Of a stretch of DNA of 38,311 nucleotides, positions 31,366 through 38,311 are shown in pieces. Location of the stretch: the NCBI RefSeq assembly GCF_014201835.1, contig NZ_JACHFH010000029.1, positions 1 through 38,311 of the forward strand, in the 5' to 3' direction. The notes beneath the pieces are model-generated. The model made no database searches. It was not told the DNA's origin and saw nothing but the letters and a program-made list of their open reading frames with translations. A program made the translations under genes and the position numbers. Numbering within the stretch: position 1 is the stretch's first letter; every line of letters begins with the position of its first letter. Source of the DNA: Pectinatus brassicae. Its GTDB lineage: Bacteria; Bacillota; Negativicutes; Selenomonadales; Selenomonadaceae.

Positions 31366-33107
31366 TGGCAGAAATGATTAATTTAACAATAAATGATTTA
31401 CCAGTAACTGTAGAAAAAGGAACTAAAATTTTACAGGCGGCCAAACAGCTTCATATTGATATTCCCCATTTGTGTTATCATCCTGACCAGAGAGTAAAGG
31501 CCCGTTGTCGTATTTGTTCAGTTGAAGTAGTAGGCAAAAAACGTTTGTTGGCAGCCTGTGCTACAGAATGCTGGGATGGAATGGAAGTTTATACCGATAC
31601 GCAGGTGGTAAGAGATACCCAGCGTGGTATTTTGCAGCTGATTATGGCTGATCATGAAGAAAACTGCTTGACCTGCCCGCGTAATGGTAATTGTGTATTA
31701 CAGGAATTATGCAGCCGTTTTAATATTCGTCGTCCTAATCTTACCCATGTAGGCAAGGCCATACCAATAAAAACAAATAATCCCAGCCTTGTACATGATC
31801 CGGAAAAATGTGTTAAATGCGGTCGCTGCATAAGAGTTTGTAAGGATGTGCAGGGAATTGAGGCCTTGGGCTTTGCGGGACGCAGTACTAATCTGAGGGT
31901 AACGACACCGTTTAATGATGATTTTACTAATACCGACTGTGTTCTTTGTGGACAATGCACAGTAGTATGTCCGGTAGGGGCATTGGTAGAAAAAGACGAT
32001 ACCGATAAAGTGCTCGATGCTATTTTTGATCCGAAAAAAACAGTAATTGTGCAGACTGCACCGTCAGTACGAGTGGCTTTAGGCGATGCTTTTGGATTGC
32101 CGGATGGTGCTGTTGTAACTAAAAAAATGGTATCAGCTTTAAAAATGATTGGGTTCGATAAAATATTTGATACTAATTATGGTGCTGATTTAACAATTGC
32201 AGAAGAAGCTACCGAACTAATCGACAGAATAAAAAATAAAAAGACAATGCCAATGACAACATCATGCTGCCCCGGCTGGGTTAATTTTGTTGAAAAACAT
32301 TATCCAGAAAAAATTGCGCATTTGTCGACGACAAAATCACCAATGTCGATATTTTCCCGTATAGCTAAAACTGATTATGCTAAACAGGAAAATATTGCAG
32401 CGGAAAATATATATTCAGTAGCTATTATGCCTTGTATTGCCAAAAAATATGAAGCACAGCGCCCAGAATTAAGTATGGATGGGATACCTGATACCGATGC
32501 TGTAATTACGACGCGTGGTCTTATTAAATTGATAAAATATATTGGTATTGATTTTCCTAATCTGCCGGAAAATGAATTTGATAATCCAATGGGAGAATCA
32601 ACGGGTGCTGGCGCTATTTTTGGGGCTACTGGTGGTGTTATGGAAGCTGCACTGCGTACGGCACATGAATGGCTCACGGGCAAAGAAATGCCAACACTGG
32701 AATATACGCCGGTGCGTGGGTTTGAAGGCATAAAAGAAGCCAAGGTAAATCTTGATGGTAATGAATTAAAAATAGCAGTAGTCCATACGTTGAAAAATGC
32801 GGCACTTATTATGGATAAACTGCGTGATGGCAATTGTGATTATGATTTTATTGAAGTGATGGCCTGTCCAGGTGGCTGCGTTGGCGGCGGCGGACAGCCG
32901 GTTACGACGACATTTGCTGCGACGAAAAAACGAATTGCATCATTATATTCAATTGACAGAAAAAGTAAACTGCGCAAGTCACATGAAAATCCATATTTAA
33001 AGAAGCTTTATGCGGAATTTTTGGAAAAACCGGGCAGTGAAAAAGCACATAATTTACTGCATACACATTATGTCGGACGTAAAAAAGAATTTGAGTTTAA
33101 TAAATAA
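31365..33107 (+). CDS. hydA: [FeFe] hydrogenase catalytic subunit
   Basis: 580 residues, about the size and layout of clostridial CpI. In order: N-terminal [2Fe-2S] domain ('CRICSVEV'), a histidine-ligated cluster ('HEENCLTCPRNGNC'), two [4Fe-4S] clusters ('CVKCGRCIRVC' and 'CVLCGQCTVVCP'), and the H-cluster domain. The H-cluster cysteines are C301 ('TSCCPGW'), C357 ('MPCIAKKYE'), C501 and C505 ('MACPGGCVGGGGQP'). All motifs are canonical, so the enzyme should make or use H2. There is no C-terminal [2Fe-2S] extension as in T. maritima HydA. With HydC and HydB it forms a cytosolic, NAD-linked complex. Oxygen-sensitive. Confidence 0.96.
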   Translation: MAEMINLTINDLPVTVEKGTKILQAAKQLHIDIPHLCYHPDQRVKARCRICSVEVVGKKRLLAACATECWDGMEVYTDTQVVRDTQRGILQLIMADHEENCLTCPRNGNCVLQELCSRFNIRRPNLTHVGKAIPIKTNNPSLVHDPEKCVKCGRCIRVCKDVQGIEALGFAGRSTNLRVTTPFNDDFTNTDCVLCGQCTVVCPVGALVEKDDTDKVLDAIFDPKKTVIVQTAPSVRVALGDAFGLPDGAVVTKKMVSALKMIGFDKIFDTNYGADLTIAEEATELIDRIKNKKTMPMTTSCCPGWVNFVEKHYPEKIAHLSTTKSPMSIFSRIAKTDYAKQENIAAENIYSVAIMPCIAKKYEAQRPELSMDGIPDTDAVITTRGLIKLIKYIGIDFPNLPENEFDNPMGESTGAGAIFGATGGVMEAALRTAHEWLTGKEMPTLEYTPVRGFEGIKEAKVNLDGNELKIAVVHTLKNAALIMDKLRDGNCDYDFIEVMACPGGCVGGGGQPVTTTFAATKKRIASLYSIDRKSKLRKSHENPYLKKLYAEFLEKPGSEKAHNLLHTHYVGRKKEFEFNK

Positions 33108-33109
33108 AA

Positions 33110-33150
33110 AATCGGAGTTATATTGCTCGTTTTGCAATATAACTCCGATT
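33110..33150 (+). other. Hairpin between hydA and hydG
   Basis: A 17-bp perfect stem ('aatcggagttatattgc' and its complement) with a 7-nt loop follows the hydA stop by 2 nt. There is no T tract on the plus strand, so it is a poor terminator; it may protect the upstream mRNA or lower the expression of the maturase genes. Confidence 0.7.
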
Positions 33151-33191
33151 AGAATAAATAAATGTAACGACTAGAGAAAGAAGACGATTTT

Positions 33192-34610
33192 TTGTATAAT
33201 CCTAAATCAGAACATGCTGATGAGTTTATTAATAATGAAGAAATAAATGAAACGCTGGCTTATGCAGAACAAAATAAGCATAATGCGGCATTGATAAAAG
33301 ATATTTTAGAAAAGGCCCATAAAAATAAAGGTCTGTTACATCGTGAAGCTTCAGTACTTTTAGCTTGTGATATTCCTGAATTAAATGAAGAATTATTTAC
33401 ACTCGCTAAGAAAATAAAACAGGATTTTTATGGTGACCGTATAGTTTTATTTGCACCATTATATCTTTCCAATTATTGTGTAAACGGCTGTGTATATTGT
33501 CCGTACCATGCCAAGAATAAACATATTTCCCGCCGTAAACTGACACAGGCTGAAGTAGAAAAAGAAGTAATTGCGTTGCAGGATATGGGACACAAACGTT
33601 TGGCGATTGAAGCTGGTGAAGACCCCGTAAATAATCCGATCGAATACATACTCGACTGCATAAAGACAATTTATAATATAAAACATAAAAATGGAGCAAT
33701 TCGTCGTGTAAATGTAAATATTGCAGCTACTACTATTGAAGAATATAGAATGCTTAAAGAAGCTCAAATCGGGACCTATATTTTGTTTCAAGAAACATAC
33801 CATAAGGAAAATTATGAACAGCTTCATCCAACCGGGCCAAAACATAATTATGATTATCATACTGAAGCTATGGACAGAGCAATGCTTGGTGGCATTGATG
33901 ATGTTGGCTGCGGTGTATTATTTGGACTTTCTACATATAAATATGAATTTGCCGGTCTTTTGATGCATGCTGAACATCTTGAAGCGCGTTTTGGGGTTGG
34001 TCCGCATACGATAAGTGTGCCGCGTATCAGACGGGCTGAAGATATTGATCCGGAAACATTTGATAATGGTATCTCCGATGAAACTTTTGCCAAAATTGTG
34101 GCATGTATACGTGTAGCTGTGCCATATACAGGGATGATTATGTCAACACGGGAAAGTCAAAAATGCCGGGAACGTGTACTGGACTTAGGCATATCCCAGA
34201 TAAGCGGAGGCTCCAAGACCAGTGTAGGCGGTTATGCCGAAGAAGAAAAAGAAGAAGATAACTCCAAGCAGTTTGATGTAAGTGACAACAGGACACTTGA
34301 CGAAATTATTGACTGGCTTATGACGATGGATTATGTTCCAAGCTTTTGTACCGCCTGCTATCGTGAAGGTCGTGTTGGCGATAGATTTATGAGTCTGTGT
34401 AAAAGCGGTCAGATATCAAATTGCTGTCTGCCTAATGCATTATTGACGCTTAAAGAATATTTATGTGATTACTCATCAGGAGCAACAAAAGGATTAGGCG
34501 ATAAGGTAATTGCTAAACAGATAGACAATATTAAAAATCCTAAAGTCAAAGAAAAACTGCTGGAAGAATTACAGCAGATAGCAGATGGTGCCCGAGATTT
34601 TCGTTTCTAA
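33192..34610 (+). CDS. hydG: [FeFe] hydrogenase H-cluster maturase HydG
   Basis: 472 residues, radical SAM tyrosine lyase that makes the CO and CN ligands of the H-cluster from tyrosine. The SAM-cluster cysteines are C96, C100 and C103 ('CVNGCVYC'). The C-terminal region 'FCTACYREGRVGDRFM' with following cysteines binds the second cluster that holds the dangler iron. The start TTG 33192 gives 'MYNPKSEHADEFI', which matches the usual HydG opening, so it is preferred although no ATG is present. The ribosome site 'gaaagaag' is adequate. It lies 84 nt after hydA across a hairpin, and 21 nt before hydF. Confidence 0.95.
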   Translation: MYNPKSEHADEFINNEEINETLAYAEQNKHNAALIKDILEKAHKNKGLLHREASVLLACDIPELNEELFTLAKKIKQDFYGDRIVLFAPLYLSNYCVNGCVYCPYHAKNKHISRRKLTQAEVEKEVIALQDMGHKRLAIEAGEDPVNNPIEYILDCIKTIYNIKHKNGAIRRVNVNIAATTIEEYRMLKEAQIGTYILFQETYHKENYEQLHPTGPKHNYDYHTEAMDRAMLGGIDDVGCGVLFGLSTYKYEFAGLLMHAEHLEARFGVGPHTISVPRIRRAEDIDPETFDNGISDETFAKIVACIRVAVPYTGMIMSTRESQKCRERVLDLGISQISGGSKTSVGGYAEEEKEEDNSKQFDVSDNRTLDEIIDWLMTMDYVPSFCTACYREGRVGDRFMSLCKSGQISNCCLPNALLTLKEYLCDYSSGATKGLGDKVIAKQIDNIKNPKVKEKLLEELQQIADGARDFRF

Positions 34611-34631
34611 AATTTATTAGGAGATAAAGCT

Positions 34632-35840
34632 ATGGATTTAAACGCAACACCTTCAGCTAATCGTACCCATATTGCTTTTTTCGGTGTGAGAAATGCTGGG
34701 AAATCAAGTGTGATGAATGCCGTTACCGGGCAAAATATTGCGATAGTATCGGACATTAAAGGAACAACGACCGACCCTGTCTACAAAGCGATGGAGATAC
34801 TGCCATTAGGTCCTGTTACTATTATCGATACACCGGGCATAGATGATGAAGGTACGCTCGGTCAGATGCGTATCGAAAAAACCCGTCAGGTTTTACGCAA
34901 AACCGATATTGCTATACTAGTTGTTGATGCACTAAAAGGGATTACTGCTGCTGATGAACAAATGATAGATTTATTTATTAAACAGAAAATCCCTTATATA
35001 ATAGCTTATAACAAAAGTGATTTAAATAAGGCAATTAATGATATTGATAAAGATCATGGCATACTTATAAGTGCTAAAGATAATAAAGGGATTTTTGAAC
35101 TAAAGGAAAAGATCGGCCATTTAATAAAAAATGATGATGAAAAATCTTTATTAAAAGATTTTATACAAGCTGGTGATATAGCAGTTTTAGTTATTCCTAT
35201 CGATAAAGCTGCGCCCAAAGGACGATTGATATTACCGCAGCAACAGGTTATTCGTGAAGTGCTCGATGTAGGGGCAACAGCAATAATTACGCAGGATGAT
35301 AAGCTGGCTCAGACCATTGAGAACTTGAAGATAAAGCCTAAAGTTGTCATAACTGATAGCCAGGCGTTTGCCAATGTAAAACAACAAACACCGGATGATA
35401 TTTATCTGACATCATTTTCGATTCTTTTTTCCCGCTATAAGGGTAATTTACTAAGTCAGATGATTGCAGTAAAAACCTTTGATGGCTTGCAAGCCGATGA
35501 TAAAATATTAATAGCAGAAGGCTGTACGCATCACCGTCAATGTGATGATATTGGTACTGTTAAATTACCGCGCTGGATAGAAAAATATACAGGAATTAAA
35601 CCGCAATATTGTTTTTCCAGTGGTACACAATTTCCTGATGATTTAAGCTCATATAAAATGATAATCCATTGTGGCGGCTGTATGCTTAATGAAAAAGAAA
35701 TGCAGTACCGTTTGCATTGCGCGCAGCAGCAAAATGTGCCAATGGCTAATTATGGTACGGCAATTGCCTATATGAATGGTATTTTAAAGCGTTCCGTACA
35801 AGTGTTTGCCGATATGGATAAGAAATATGATATCTTATAA
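34632..35840 (+). CDS. hydF: [FeFe] hydrogenase maturation GTPase HydF
   Basis: 402 residues, scaffold on which the two-iron H-subcluster is built and from which it passes to HydA. The GTPase domain has the P-loop 'GVRNAGKSS' (18-26), 'GTTTDPV', 'DTPGIDD' and 'NKSD'. The C-terminal cluster domain has C298-x-H300 ('CTHHRQC') and C347-G-G-C350, the ligands known from other HydF proteins. 'aggagat' lies upstream of the ATG. It is the last gene of the hydrogenase group. The third maturase, HydE, is not found in the window and must be encoded elsewhere. Confidence 0.95.
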   Translation: MDLNATPSANRTHIAFFGVRNAGKSSVMNAVTGQNIAIVSDIKGTTTDPVYKAMEILPLGPVTIIDTPGIDDEGTLGQMRIEKTRQVLRKTDIAILVVDALKGITAADEQMIDLFIKQKIPYIIAYNKSDLNKAINDIDKDHGILISAKDNKGIFELKEKIGHLIKNDDEKSLLKDFIQAGDIAVLVIPIDKAAPKGRLILPQQQVIREVLDVGATAIITQDDKLAQTIENLKIKPKVVITDSQAFANVKQQTPDDIYLTSFSILFSRYKGNLLSQMIAVKTFDGLQADDKILIAEGCTHHRQCDDIGTVKLPRWIEKYTGIKPQYCFSSGTQFPDDLSSYKMIIHCGGCMLNEKEMQYRLHCAQQQNVPMANYGTAIAYMNGILKRSVQVFADMDKKYDIL

Positions 35841-35852
35841 TGTTTTTAGCTT

Positions 35853-35893
35853 AAAAATCCCCCGTTCAGCTGAGTGGCTGATGGGGGATTTTT
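35853..35893. terminator. Bidirectional terminator between hydF and the MFS gene
   Basis: The stem 'aaaaatccccc'/'gggggattttt' with an inner 'cagc/gctg' pair and A/T flanks serves both convergent genes. Confidence 0.9.
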
Positions 35894-35909
35894 GTTAATG
35901 GATGTATAT

Positions 35910-37121
35910 TTATATATGGATATGTTTATGGTGGTGACTGTTTTTTAACAATAAGGCATTGGAAAATATTAAAGCCAGACAGATGGCGCCACTTAGCAGC
36001 ATGACAACGCCTGACCAGCCACGCCAAATTAAAAAGTCACCGCCCCAGGCACCAATGAAACTGGAACCGGCATAATAAAATAATAGATAAAGAGCAGAAG
36101 ACTGGGCTTTACCGACTGGACTATACTGCACCACCATGCTGCTGGCAATGGAATGAGTACCGAAAAAGCCAAAGGTAAATAACGCTATGCCTAGTATTTT
36201 TAGAGCCAAAGGATTACAAAGACTGATAAGAACACCAGCTAACATACAAATTAATCCTAAATCAAGAATTTTAAATTTGCCATGCAGACTGGCTAATTTA
36301 CCCATAAAGGTAGAACTGAAGGTACCGACCAAATATATTACAAAGATAAAGCCGACAATGGTCTGGCTTAATGAATAAGGTGGTGCTAGTAGAGGATACT
36401 CAACATAATTATATAAGGCGACAAAGCTGCCCATTATCAAAAAACCAATCATATAAATGCAGACTAATTTACCAGTTTTTAAGTTAGCAGTAAAGCGGCT
36501 GAGAATATCCTGCGGATTAAACTCACGGGGATAAAAATTTCGTGAAGCAGGCAGATTTTTATAAAACCACAGACTGATAATAAGACTAAGTACTGCCAGT
36601 GTTCCAACAGCAAGATGCCAGGATGATAAATCAGTGATAGTACTGATGATTATACGGCCTAAAAGACCGCCAACCGAATTACCGCTGATAAAAATCCCCA
36701 TGACCAGACTGATGATTTTGGGCTCAAATTCTTCCTGGATATAAGTCATAGCAACAGCCGGATAGCCAGCTAAAAAAACACCTTCTAAAATACGCAGCGG
36801 CAAAATAAGATAAAAATTATCAATGCAGGCTATTATAGCAATACATATGGTTGAACCTAGGATCGACACGCTCATTATTGATTTGCGGCCAAAGTGGTCG
36901 GATAATGATGGTGTAAGCAGCATGGCAATGGCAAGACTGCCGGTAGCCATGGAAATTGATAGGCTGGCTGTAGATGGAGATATACTGTATTGATGGGAAA
37001 ATACAGGTATAAGCGGCTGAAAACAATATAGTAAAGCAAACGTAACAAAACTGCCAAAGAATAAAGCAATAATAGTCGGCCAATATTGTTTATCACCTTT
37101 TTTTATAAATTGTGGTGACAA
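35910..37121 (-). CDS. MFS transporter (YnfM-like)
   Basis: 403 residues, 12 predicted membrane helices. The MFS loop 2-3 motif reads 'SLSDHFGRK' at 72-80. The arrangement, with 'GGLLGRIIIS' in helix 5 and 'SALYLLFYYAGSSFIGAWGG' near the end, resembles the YnfM/arabinose-efflux-like group, mostly exporters of unknown substrate. The C-terminus is histidine-rich ('NSHHHKHIHI'), which could bind metal or be incidental. The start is TTG 37121 with 'aaaggat' 8 nt upstream. It follows the small repeat protein by 19 nt and is probably co-transcribed with it. Confidence 0.88.
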   Translation of the reverse strand: MSPQFIKKGDKQYWPTIIALFFGSFVTFALLYCFQPLIPVFSHQYSISPSTASLSISMATGSLAIAMLLTPSLSDHFGRKSIMSVSILGSTICIAIIACIDNFYLILPLRILEGVFLAGYPAVAMTYIQEEFEPKIISLVMGIFISGNSVGGLLGRIIISTITDLSSWHLAVGTLAVLSLIISLWFYKNLPASRNFYPREFNPQDILSRFTANLKTGKLVCIYMIGFLIMGSFVALYNYVEYPLLAPPYSLSQTIVGFIFVIYLVGTFSSTFMGKLASLHGKFKILDLGLICMLAGVLISLCNPLALKILGIALFTFGFFGTHSIASSMVVQYSPVGKAQSSALYLLFYYAGSSFIGAWGGDFLIWRGWSGVVMLLSGAICLALIFSNALLLKNSHHHKHIHI

Positions 37122-37140
37122 ATAAGAACAATCCTTTCTT

Positions 37141-37371
37141 TTACTTCAAATTATCTATATAGTCATTTAAATCCCTGCCATCATCAATGGCGGACATAGT
37201 TTTGCTGCTGGAATCATCATTATTTAAATTATATTTTTTAAAAGTGTCTTTATAAAATGAACTCATGTTATGGGCAAAAGCATCTTTATTGTCATCATTA
37301 TTATCAATAGCATATTTTTCAAATAATGATTTATAAAATGAATTCATATTATGATTATTTGATTCAGTCAT
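37141..37371 (-). CDS. Small hydrophilic protein with an internal repeat, unknown
   Basis: 76 residues, no recognised family. Two copies of a unit of about 27 residues are visible: 7-33 begins 'HNMNSFYKSLFEKY' and 34-57 begins 'HNMSSFYKDTFKKY', each followed by an Asn/Asp-rich stretch ('NNDD'). The C-terminal tail is acidic ('DDGRDLNDYIDNLK'). There is no signal peptide or membrane segment. Its reality is supported by an excellent ribosome site 'aaggag' before the ATG, a good promoter, and co-direction with the MFS gene 19 nt downstream. The role is unknown; it might regulate or accompany the transporter. Confidence 0.75.
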   Translation of the reverse strand: MTESNNHNMNSFYKSLFEKYAIDNNDDNKDAFAHNMSSFYKDTFKKYNLNNDDSSSKTMSAIDDGRDLNDYIDNLK

Positions 37372-37392
37372 TTGATCAACTCCTTGGCATTG

Positions 37393-37421
37393 ATTATAAC
37401 ATTATTGGAAGAATAAGTTAA
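37393..37421 (-). promoter_or_regulatory. Promoter of the small protein and MFS gene
   Basis: On the minus strand TTAACT (37421-37416), a 17-nt spacer and an extended -10 'TGtTATAAT' ending at 37393, 22 bp before the ATG. Confidence 0.65.
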
Positions 37422-37440
37422 ATAAATATGAGGATAATAT

Positions 37441-37489
37441 AAACTCCCTGGATATAATTGCTAAAATATTATATCCAAGGAGTTTTTTT
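37441..37489 (+). terminator. Plus-strand terminator without an upstream gene
   Basis: The stem 'aaactccctggatataat'/'attatatccaaggagttt' with one mismatch, followed by further T's (seven in total), faces right. No plus-strand gene precedes it, since 35841-37440 holds only minus-strand genes. It may end antisense transcription or belong to a lost gene. Confidence 0.7.
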
Positions 37490-37634
37490 ATAGATTAAAT
37501 GGTATTTTGCCAGCAGAATAATTTTACAAGGGCGCCGAAGTTATAAAGACTGTTCAGTTCTGTCGATAATATCATTTTGTGTAGCTGTTGACAAGTCATT
37601 GAAGAATGCACTATATATAGCCAGCAACTCTTAC
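37490..37634. other. Intergenic stretch before the insertion element
   Basis: No gene recognised. TTGACA at 37588-37593 with TATATA 18 nt later resembles a promoter facing the insertion element. A minus-strand frame ending at TAA 37497-37495 has no ribosome site or known family. Confidence 0.4.
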
Positions 37635-37685
37635 ACTGAACCGCCCACGACTAAAGTGGTGGGATGAATCGCCACGGTTTTAATA

Positions 37686-37714
37686 TTGTAAGTATAATTT
37701 TCTCATGCTATAAT
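37686..37714 (+). promoter_or_regulatory. Promoter of tnpA
   Basis: TTGTAA (37686-37691), a 17-nt spacer and an extended -10 'TGcTATAAT' (37706-37714), inside the left end of the element. Confidence 0.65.
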
Positions 37715-37747
37715 ATTATCAGTCGAAATGATTGGAGCATCTTTATA

Positions 37748-38152
37748 ATGATAGAATTACAGCATAATGCACATTCAGTTTTCTTTATGTATTACCACCT
37801 CGTTTTGGTTGTGAAATATCGTCGCAAGGTAATTAATGATGATATTTCTGAGAGACTTAGAGGAATATTTGACTACATTAGTCCAAAATATGGAATTGCC
37901 ATAGATGAATGGAATCATGATAAAGATCATGTTCATATCATGTTTACAGCACAACCCAAAAGCGAACTTAGTAAATTTATTAATGCTTATAAAAGTGCAA
38001 GTAGCAGACTGATAAAAAAAGAATATCCGCAAATTCGTAAAAGCCTTTGGCAGGAACGTTTTTGGAATCAAAGTTTTTGCTTATTAACAACAGGTGGCAT
38101 CCCTATCGAAGTTATAAAGCAATATATTGAAGAACAAGGTAATAAAAACTAG
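37748..38152 (+). CDS. tnpA: IS200/IS605 transposase TnpA (Y1 HUH)
   Basis: 134 residues, complete Y1 single-strand transposase. The metal-binding HUH motif is H61-V-H63 ('DHVHIMF') and the nucleophilic tyrosine is Y126 in 'VIKQYIEEQ'. The opening 'HNAHSVFFMYYHLVLVVKYRR' region is typical; it forms the core beta strand of the dimer. The frame is open from ATG 37664 in the element's left end, but ATG 37748 begins the conserved family N-terminus and has 'ttggag' upstream, so it is chosen. All catalytic residues are intact, so the protein could be active. tnpB follows after 14 nt. Confidence 0.93.
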   Translation: MIELQHNAHSVFFMYYHLVLVVKYRRKVINDDISERLRGIFDYISPKYGIAIDEWNHDKDHVHIMFTAQPKSELSKFINAYKSASSRLIKKEYPQIRKSLWQERFWNQSFCLLTTGGIPIEVIKQYIEEQGNKN

Positions 38153-38166
38153 TAGAAGGTGAGATT

Positions 38167-38311
38167 ATGAACAAGGCATATAAATTTCGTATATACCCTA
38201 ATACTGAGCAAAGTATTATGATTGCAAAGACTTTCGGTTGTACACGCTTTATTTATAATAGAATGCTTAGTGATAGAATAGAACATTATAAAACAACTAA
38301 GCAAAGTCTGA
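38167..38311 (+). CDS. tnpB: IS200/IS605 TnpB RNA-guided nuclease, N-terminal part
   Basis: Only the first 48 codons are in the window; the frame is still open at the right edge. 'YKFRIYPNTEQ' and 'GCTRFIYNRML' form the usual TnpB opening. TnpB proteins are RNA-guided DNA nucleases that use the omega RNA from the element's right end, not visible here. 'gaaggtgag' precedes the ATG. Whether the gene is intact cannot be judged. Confidence 0.85.
   Translation, partial: MNKAYKFRIYPNTEQSIMIAKTFGCTRFIYNRMLSDRIEHYKTTKQSL

Larger units (their letters stand above)
37635..38311 (+). mobile_element. IS200/IS605-family element, left part
   Basis: The left end is inferred: 'ttac' at 37631-37634 is a known target of IS608-type elements, and a hairpin with one unpaired base (37644-37663, 'cccacgactaaagtggtggg') lies just inside, as required for single-strand recognition by the Y1 transposase. 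tnpA and tnpB follow in the same direction. The right end lies beyond the window. Confidence 0.75.

Noticed and set aside
32375-32833. Minus-strand reading frame of 152 codons
   Set aside because: It is antisense to the H-cluster domain of hydA, whose motifs are all intact.
37495-37605. Minus-strand open frame of about 35 codons before the insertion element
   Set aside because: No ribosome site, no known family; recorded only because the region is otherwise empty.

Overview
The window is AT-rich bacterial DNA with tight Shine-Dalgarno sites, frequent TTG starts, classic intrinsic terminators and an anaerobe's gene content: an oxygen-sensitive [FeFe] hydrogenase with its maturases, anaerobic sugar-acid catabolism and sodium symporters. 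Gene content and protein flavour suggest an anaerobic, low-GC member of the Firmicutes, most likely Negativicutes (Selenomonadaceae, Pectinatus/Megamonas-like). That placement is inference, not a computed assignment.

Layout. (1) 1-207: 3' part of a 5S rRNA and two terminators, the end of an rRNA operon to the left. (2) 285-10803: a PrpR-type sigma-54 activator, then a textbook -24/-12 promoter driving eight closely packed genes: acid-sugar kinase (DUF1537), PdxA-type dehydrogenase, DapA-family aldolase, SSS symporter, YhcH, cytoplasmic sialidase-fold protein, iron-dependent alcohol dehydrogenase and SDR. This looks like uptake, processing and cleavage of an unidentified sugar acid. (3) 10807-18228: single genes on both strands: secreted DUF3298 protein, threonine-synthase-like PLP enzyme, truncated old-yellow-enzyme-type reductase, murA, dicarboxylate/amino-acid symporter and M29 aminopeptidase. 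(4) 18288-21909: biotin uptake and synthesis operon bioY-bioB-bioD-bioA.

(5) 28603-21960, minus strand: pxpA, an NRAMP-related transporter without the metal motifs, pxpB, pxpC, a biotin carboxyl carrier protein, biotin carboxylase and a D-glutamate-cyclase-family (DUF1445) protein. This resembles the Bacillus subtilis ycsF-ycsG-ycsI-kipI-kipA locus with a biotin carboxylase and carrier added. PxpB/PxpC are related to the carboxyltransferase part of urea carboxylase, so all parts of a split, urea-carboxylase-like enzyme acting on 5-oxoproline (a lactam) are present. It converges on the biotin operon and shares a terminator with it. I consider this the most interesting system in the window. An intergenic repeat sits inside this operon, and an inverted second copy lies on the far side of the biotin operon.

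(6) 28935-29357: MaoC-type hydratase with its own promoter. (7) 29589-35840: trimeric NAD-linked [FeFe] hydrogenase (NuoE-like, short NuoF-like, HydA) followed by maturases hydG and hydF; hydE is not in the window. (8) 35910-37371, minus strand: an unknown 76-residue protein with an internal repeat, followed by an MFS transporter. (9) 37635 to the right edge: an IS200/IS605-type element (tnpA complete, tnpB cut by the window end).
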